Source of the DNA: a virus
DNA: 24,457 nt
Strand: one strand, 5' to 3'
IMG/VR virus record: IMGVR_UViG_3300020198_000098
Span: 1-24,457 of that record
Part shown: piece by piece, positions 21,381 to 24,457 of the stretch
How positions within the stretch are numbered: the first letter of the stretch is position 1
Layout of the letters: the number at the start of each line of letters is the position of its first letter
Made by a program: the position numbers and the translations under genes
The notes under the pieces: model-generated
What the model saw: the letters and a program-made list of their open reading frames with translations, nothing else
The model's database searches: none
What the model was told of the DNA's origin: nothing

Positions 21381-21822
21381 AATAACAAGTTTTTCATTTT
21401 CTTTTAGATTATCTCCAAGAAGATCTTTGATTGGTGCTGCTGTTGCCGCTGCACTCACCTTTATGACTGTTAAATGTGGAATAAGTCAAGAAGATTTACT
21501 TAAGTTTTATAATGAAATTCGCAAGTCAATTAAGTCTGATTTACCAGATGAAAAAAACATACTTAATGAAATTGATTTTCAATTAAATGAAAGAATTAAT
21601 CGAAATCCAAAATTATTAGATTATAAAATTAAACGAGAAGTTGATGATGCAATTTGGAGTTATCAACGATTGACAGGAGATGATGAAATTGTTGGAATAC
21701 AATCACCAAGATATTTGGAAACCCCAATAGATACTTCTGTGTGTTATAGTGATGAGTGTAAGAAACTTGGTGGAGAAATGAGAATCTGTGCTCCTTGGGT
21801 TGACACCTGCAAAAAGGAGTGA
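21364..21822 (+). CDS. Hypothetical membrane-anchored protein, paralog 2
   Basis: A 152-aa protein if started at ATG 21364 (ATG 21370 is equally possible; a TTG at 21343 is less likely). A basic SFRLSPRRS precedes a hydrophobic helix (LIGAAVAAALTFMTV), so it is probably an N-terminally anchored membrane protein. The centre repeats the paralog pattern (ILNEIDFQLNERI, LLDYKIKREVDDAI). The C-terminal 30 residues carry four Cys (VCYSDECKKL and ICAPWVDTC), which suggests disulfides in an exported domain. The stop TGA is part of the promoter of the tRNA cluster. Confidence 0.72.
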   Translation: MKMPPEITSFSFSFRLSPRRSLIGAAVAAALTFMTVKCGISQEDLLKFYNEIRKSIKSDLPDEKNILNEIDFQLNERINRNPKLLDYKIKREVDDAIWSYQRLTGDDEIVGIQSPRYLETPIDTSVCYSDECKKLGGEMRICAPWVDTCKKE

Positions 21823-21828
21823 TACAAT
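21800..21828 (+). promoter_or_regulatory. Promoter of the tRNA cluster
   Basis: TTGACA at 21800-21805, 17 bases, TACAAT at 21823-21828, preceded by TGA (extended -10). It lies at the 3' end of the upstream gene and would start near 21835, before the Arg, Ala and Val tRNA genes. Confidence 0.75.
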
Positions 21829-21841
21829 AACTTCATGAGCA

Positions 21842-21908
21842 GCAGAGGTCCACACTCTGCATAAGTCTCGACCCTCCCATGCCTCTCAACGATGCACAAA
21901 CAGGGAGG
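21842..21908 (+). other. Structured leader before the tRNAs
   Basis: Hairpin GCAGAG-GTCCACA-CTCTGC at 21842-21860 and a longer-range pair CCTCCC (21873-21878) with GGGAGG (21903-21908), followed by TTCCTTT. It may be a weak terminator or a processing signal. No gene is seen here. Confidence 0.4.
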
Positions 21909-21917
21909 TTCCTTTAT

Positions 21918-21990
21918 GGGCACGTAGCATAATGGATAATGCACCAACCTTCTAAGTTGTCTATTGCTGGTTCGAGTCCAGCCGTGCCTG
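21918..21990 (+). tRNA. tRNA-Arg (anticodon TCT)
   Basis: A complete 73-base cloverleaf: acceptor GGGCACG/CGTGCCT, D-arm GCAT/ATGC, anticodon stem CCAAC/GTTGT with one mismatch, loop CTTCTAA (anticodon 21951-21953), T-arm GCTGG-TTCGAGT-CCAGC. CCA is not encoded. It reads AGA, common in AT-rich phage genes. Confidence 0.93.
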
Positions 21991-21993
21991 CTT

Positions 21994-22066
21994 GGGGAAT
22001 TAGCTCAGTTGGTAGAGCATCGCCTTTGCAAGGCGGGTGTCAGGAGTTCGAGTCTCCTATTCTCCA
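21994..22066 (+). tRNA. tRNA-Ala (anticodon TGC)
   Basis: Acceptor GGGGAAT/ATTCTCC with one G-T pair, D-arm GCTC/GAGC, anticodon loop TTTGCAA with TGC at 22027-22029, T-arm AGGAG-TTCGAGT-CTCCT. It lies 3 bases after tRNA-Arg. Confidence 0.95.
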
Positions 22067-22094
22067 TCAAAGATAATAATCTTTGAAAACATAT

Positions 22095-22167
22095 GCCGTG
22101 GGTAGTCTAGTGGTCAGGACAGGCAGACAATGCACTTGGAGTTTGGGTTCGATTCCCGATCTGCGGC
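22095..22167 (+). tRNA. tRNA-like element without a normal anticodon arm
   Basis: It has a good D-arm (GTCT-AGTGGTCA-GGAC at 22105-22120), a canonical T-arm (TTGGG-TTCGATT-CCCGA, 22143-22159) and a closing acceptor (CCGTGGG/TCTGCGG plus an extra G-1:C73 pair, as in tRNA-His). Between 22121 and 22142 the spacing is right, but no 5-bp stem with a 7-base loop can be formed, and I can assign no anticodon. It is either a degenerate tRNA or a tRNA-like RNA. Confidence 0.55.
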
Positions 22168-22174
22168 ACACAAA

Positions 22175-22247
22175 GGGCGAATAGCTCAGCGGTAGTAGCG
22201 TCTCCTTTACACGGAGGATGTCGGGGGTTCGAATCCCTCTTCGCCCA
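22175..22247 (+). tRNA. tRNA-Val (anticodon TAC)
   Basis: Acceptor GGGCGAA/TTCGCCC, D-arm GCTC/GAGC-type with a small irregularity, anticodon stem TCTCC/GGAGG, loop TTTACAC with TAC at 22208-22210, T-arm GGGGG-TTCGAAT-CCCTC. CCA is not encoded. Confidence 0.93.
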
Positions 22248-22249
22248 CT

Positions 22250-22257
22250 TATAAATA
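22250..22257 (+). promoter_or_regulatory. Late promoter octamer TATAAATA
   Basis: An exact late promoter 3 bases after tRNA-Val; the start near 22264 would leave only about 8 leader bases before the Dps-like ATG at 22272. Confidence 0.6.
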
Positions 22258-22271
22258 CTTCAAAAACTATA

Positions 22272-22709
22272 ATGGAATCTCTATACGAATCTTTATATAA
22301 AACTCAAGCAAGTTTATTTCAACTGTTCCAAAAAACTTGGGTCTATCATTGGAATGTAATAGGATCGGACTTTCATCAGTTGCATACATTGTTTGGTGAA
22401 CAGTATACTGCTATGTTCGAAGAACTTGATAGATTGACTGAACACATGCGTTATCTTCGCATGAAAGCACCTGCTCAACTTTCGAGAGTGTTGGATTTAT
22501 CTGAAATTTCAGAAGCAGATTCAGCACCAACGGATAAAGTAATGGTAAGTCAACTTTTGTCTGACAATAAAACATTGATTACATTCTTTGCTGAGATATC
22601 AGAGATGGCAGAAGATCATAAATCTTATGCTACTGCTAATCTTGCACAAGATCTTATGGAATCGCATGGAAAATTTGTTTGGATGTTGAGATCATTTTTA
22701 AAGGAGTAG
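22272..22709 (+). CDS. Dps-like ferritin-fold protein
   Basis: A 145-aa protein. I take ATG 22272 because an upstream in-frame start at 22218 lies inside tRNA-Val. The Dps signature YHWNVIGSDFHQLHTLFGEQY is followed by MFEELDRLTEHMRYL. Aligned to E. coli Dps, the ferroxidase ligands H26, H38, D53 and E57 are present, but the acidic residue four after H38 is G42. Dps proteins form 12-mers that store iron or bind and shield DNA during oxidative stress. The long lead is a late promoter, so it may protect DNA or be packaged. Fold fairly sure; iron oxidation uncertain. Confidence 0.8.
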   Translation: MESLYESLYKTQASLFQLFQKTWVYHWNVIGSDFHQLHTLFGEQYTAMFEELDRLTEHMRYLRMKAPAQLSRVLDLSEISEADSAPTDKVMVSQLLSDNKTLITFFAEISEMAEDHKSYATANLAQDLMESHGKFVWMLRSFLKE

Positions 22710-22713
22710 AAAA

Positions 22714-22965
22714 ATGTTAACCATAAGATGTAAAGAATGTAATACAGAACTTGTTGCAAACAATTCAAAAAGTCAATGCTGCGGTTGCCCAAACATGACA
22801 ACAGTTAAGGGAGATAAAATTACTGCAGTTGACTTATCAAAGGTTGTAATGTTAAACTCAATAAAGCAAAATCAAAAATCTAATGTTTTGTCTTCGCAAG
22901 ATATTGCTTGGCAAGAAGCAAGGCGACAACGTAAGGTTCGTCGTTTAGACTTTGAAGTTCGTTAA
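22714..22965 (+). CDS. Zinc-ribbon protein, 83 aa
   Basis: Strong ribosome-binding site AAAGGAG before ATG 22714. The N-terminus carries CKEC and CCGC (IRCKECNTELVANNS, then QCCGCPN), a four-cysteine zinc-ribbon-like motif at residues 6-27. A central part (ITAVDLSKVVMLNS) precedes a basic tail (EARRQRKVRRLDFEVR). It could bind nucleic acid or a protein partner. No specific family is recognised. It lies 4 bases after the Dps-like gene and is cotranscribed with it. Confidence 0.8.
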   Translation: MLTIRCKECNTELVANNSKSQCCGCPNMTTVKGDKITAVDLSKVVMLNSIKQNQKSNVLSSQDIAWQEARRQRKVRRLDFEVR

Positions 22966-22987
22966 ACCATTGGAATACTCAAAATAT

Positions 22988-23069
22988 GGAGAATAGCACC
23001 GATGGTTGGTAAATCGTCTTGAAAACGATGCCAGGGTAACACCTGATAGTTCGATTCTATTATTCTCCG
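22988..23069 (+). tRNA. tRNA-Ser (anticodon TGA)
   Basis: Acceptor GGAGAAT/ATTCTCC, anticodon stem ATCGT/ACGAT, loop CTTGAAA (TGA at 23020-23022), a long class II variable arm (CCAGGGTAACACCTG), and T-arm GATAG-TTCGATT-CTATT. The D-arm is weak. CCA is not encoded. Confidence 0.9.
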
Positions 23070-23126
23070 TTACTATTAATATACATTTTAGATTTTATTA
23101 ATGTATGTTTTGAAATTCTCACAAAG

Positions 23127-23154
23127 TTGACATTTGCTTTATGTGCATTACAAT
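23127..23154 (+). promoter_or_regulatory. Sigma70-type promoter for the two micro-genes
   Basis: TTGACA at 23127-23132, a 16-base spacer and TACAAT at 23149-23154; predicted start near 23161, 18 bases before ATG 23179. Confidence 0.65.
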
Positions 23155-23178
23155 ACATAGTAGTACGTGTTTAATTTC

Positions 23179-23325
23179 ATGGACCAACACACTTATGATA
23201 ATTGGGTCCGAATAAAAGCAACGTTTGAGTCTTCTGGAAATACTAATAATACCTTTTATAAAAGAGCATGTGAGATTGTAAAATCAAAAAAAGATCCTTT
23301 GGAAAAATATTTAAACGGCAAATGA
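23179..23325 (+). CDS. 48-aa hypothetical protein
   Basis: Starts MDQHTYDNWVRIKATFESSG, then FYKRACEIVKSKKDPLEKYL. It is a short helical protein with no ribosome-binding site seen. Its stop overlaps the next gene's ATG (ATGA at 23322-23325), and a promoter lies upstream, which supports expression. I recall similar short proteins in cyanophages but cannot name a family or a function. Confidence 0.65.
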   Translation: MDQHTYDNWVRIKATFESSGNTNNTFYKRACEIVKSKKDPLEKYLNGK

Positions 23326-23483
23326 TGGATAAGGACGAAGTTCAATCAATGATCAATCAGTCAATTGCAAAGGCTATTGACAAACACAATAAAACTGCTA
23401 CAATTATTTCAGCAGCAATCGGTTCGGTTCTGCTTTTCTTTTATGCTCATGGAGTTTTAGCAGTGATTGATAAAGTTCGATAA
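23322..23483 (+). CDS. 53-aa membrane protein
   Basis: Overlaps the upstream gene by ATGA; the second codon is also ATG, so the start may be 23325. A polar N-terminal helix (DKDEVQSMINQSIAKAIDKH) is followed by one membrane helix (ATIISAAIGSVLLFFYAHGV) and a short tail. It is a probable single-pass membrane protein of unknown role. It is followed after 26 bases by tRNA-Pro. Confidence 0.65.
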   Translation: MMDKDEVQSMINQSIAKAIDKHNKTATIISAAIGSVLLFFYAHGVLAVIDKVR

Positions 23484-23509
23484 ATCTAACAAGAATATAT
23501 AAACAACAA

Positions 23510-23580
23510 CCGGGTGTAGTAGAAAAGTATAACTCTGCGTTTGGGACGCAGCGAAGAGGGGGCAGTACCTTCCACTCGGA
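23510..23580 (+). tRNA. tRNA-Pro (anticodon TGG), atypical
   Basis: Acceptor CCGGGTG/CACTCGG and anticodon stem CTGCG/CGCAG with loop TTTGGGA (TGG at 23542-23544) are good. The T-stem GAGGG/CCTTC has loop GGCAGTA instead of TTCRANY, and the D-stem is down to two or three pairs. It may be a degenerate or phage-specialised tRNA. Confidence 0.75.
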
Positions 23581-23613
23581 CTCATAAATTATTACATAAT
23601 CTATTTTTTACTT

Positions 23614-24174
23614 ATGTCCTCGCTTCTTACACAAGAATATAAAACTGCTTGTGAAACACCATCTGACATCAATGAGCATCTTCCTATTTTGAAACAACTT
23701 GCAGATGAATGTAAGCATGTTACCGAAATGGGAACCAGAACTGGAGTAAGCACTAGAGCATTTTTAGCATCAGATGTTATTCTTAGTGCTTATGATCTAT
23801 CTTTAGATCGAAGAATGATTGAACTTTTTGAACATGCTGCAGAAGAAGGTAAAAACGTTCAGTACATTGAAGCAAATGTTTTAGAAGTAGACATTGAAGA
23901 AACTGACATGTTGTTTATTGATACTTGGCATTGTTATGATCAATTAATACAAGAATTGAATCTTCATGCAGATAAGGTTAAAAAGTATCTGGTATTTCAT
24001 GATACACAAACTTATGCTGCAAGAAGTGAAGAATTTTTGGGAAGAAAGGGTAGCAATGGACTTCTTCCAGCAATTATACATTACATGATAGCAAATCCTG
24101 GAGTGTGGCAATTTAAAATACACCGCACAAATAATAACGGTCTTAGTGTATTGGAAAGAATTAGTTATGAATAA
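23614..24174 (+). CDS. Class I SAM-dependent methyltransferase-like protein
   Basis: A 186-aa protein. Motif I is VTEMGTRTGVSTRAFL (G-x-x-x-G after a beta strand), with AYDLS at strand 2, and VLEVDIEETDMLFIDTWHCYDQL at the motif IV region, then YLVFHDT. This resembles the CmcI-like and glycan-associated methyltransferase group found in phages, but the substrate is not evident. It begins after tRNA-Pro with no clear ribosome-binding site. Its stop overlaps the next ATG (ATGAATAA). Confidence 0.78.
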   Translation: MSSLLTQEYKTACETPSDINEHLPILKQLADECKHVTEMGTRTGVSTRAFLASDVILSAYDLSLDRRMIELFEHAAEEGKNVQYIEANVLEVDIEETDMLFIDTWHCYDQLIQELNLHADKVKKYLVFHDTQTYAARSEEFLGRKGSNGLLPAIIHYMIANPGVWQFKIHRTNNNGLSVLERISYE

Positions 24175-24391
24175 CAACATCAATGAACTTGAAAAATTTA
24201 CAGTTGAAGAGTTTCAATCAGATTTTGATAACCTAATGAATCGAGTTGAAAATGGAGAATCCTTTATGGTTACAAGCGAGCACGGAAATGCTGTAATGAT
24301 TCCTTACAATCAAGTAGTGCAAGTATTTGAAGATACTGGTGTGGATCAAGAGGTAATACGCATTCACACTGATCACGAAGAAGGTTCGTGA
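24167..24391 (+). CDS. Phd/YefM-like antitoxin-fold protein
   Basis: A 74-aa protein. I choose ATG 24167 over a GTG at 24146, since GGAAAG lies upstream and the ATG overlaps the methyltransferase stop. The first part FTVEEFQSDFDNLMNRVENGESFMVTSEHGNAVMIPYNQV follows the Phd/YefM pattern (helix, V...GE...VT..G..VM.P). The C-terminal acidic tail could wrap a toxin. No RelE/Doc-type toxin gene follows; a tRNA does. It may neutralise a host toxin or act as a repressor. The fold is plausible, the role is inference. Confidence 0.65.
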   Translation: MNNNINELEKFTVEEFQSDFDNLMNRVENGESFMVTSEHGNAVMIPYNQVVQVFEDTGVDQEVIRIHTDHEEGS

Positions 24392-24398
24392 TTTTTAT

Positions 24399-24457
24399 GC
24401 GAGTGAGACTTGGTAGTCAGAGGAGTCTTATAAACTCTTTCCGCCAGATTAGCGGCT
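24399..24457 (+). tRNA. tRNA-like gene truncated at the window end
   Basis: GCGAGTG as 5' acceptor, a small D-arm-like GACT...AGTC, stem GGAGT/ACTCT with loop CTTATAA, then CCGC...GCGG as a class II variable arm. The 3' part is outside the window. The loop would give TAT, which does not fit a class II tRNA; Leu is possible if the fold differs. Identity is left open. Confidence 0.5.

Noticed and set aside
22218-22271. A longer Dps-like ORF starting at 22218
   Set aside because: The first 18 codons lie in the 3' half of tRNA-Val and the late promoter; the Dps-like sequence starts at ATG 22272.

Overview
The window looks like the replication and nucleotide-metabolism core of a T4-like cyanophage (a myovirus of marine Synechococcus or Prochlorococcus). 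All recognisable protein genes lie on the + strand, the DNA is AT-rich, and genes are tightly packed with ATGA or TAATG overlaps. The T4 core genes run in recognisable order: clamp loader gp62, RegA, DNA polymerase gp43, UvsX, helicase gp41, primase gp61, NrdA and NrdB. Cyanophage-type accessory genes lie between them: Hsp20, a 2OG-Fe(II) oxygenase, MazG and virion-type proteins. T4-type late-promoter octamers (TATAAATA) are present alongside host-type sigma70 promoters.

Layout. 1-1514: end of an upstream gene, gp62, regA, a terminator, then hsp20 with its own extended -10 promoter. 1519-8662: a small protein with a capsid-targeting-like N-terminus, a strong sigma70 promoter, two tandem paralogous small proteins, gp43, uvsX, the oxygenase, gp41, a hypothetical, mazG and another hypothetical. 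8724-14416: mostly virion or accessory genes under late-type promoters: a 352-aa protein with nuclease-like features, a nucleotidyltransferase with a T4 capsid-targeting-like N-terminus, a Pro-rich head-type protein, membrane peptides and an MSLWG-type structural protein. 14453-18931: primase, nrdA and nrdB. 18955-19805: a discrete unit of five very small genes with visibly more G/C, preceded by an NtcA-type box, a sigma70 promoter and a glutamine riboswitch (glnA/Downstream-peptide class), and closed by a terminator. 19786-21822: a PD-(D/E)XK nuclease whose ATG directly follows a perfect 26-bp palindrome, a secreted lysozyme-like protein, and a second pair of tandem paralogs. 21800-24457: a tRNA region (Arg, Ala, a tRNA-like element without an anticodon arm, Val, Ser, an unusual Pro, and one truncated at the window edge) interspersed with a Dps-like protein, a zinc-ribbon protein, two micro-genes, a methyltransferase and a Phd/YefM-like antitoxin.

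How it works together. gp62, RegA, gp43, UvsX, gp41 and gp61 form the replisome, its translational control and recombination. NrdAB and MazG shape the dNTP pool. The tRNAs supplement decoding. The riboswitch unit looks like a phage circuit that reads host nitrogen state twice: through 2-oxoglutarate (NtcA) at transcription and through glutamine on the RNA. A recurrent architecture is promoters embedded in stop codons or terminators. No integrase, CRISPR array or photosynthesis gene was seen. All assignments come from reading motifs and synteny; no database search was run.
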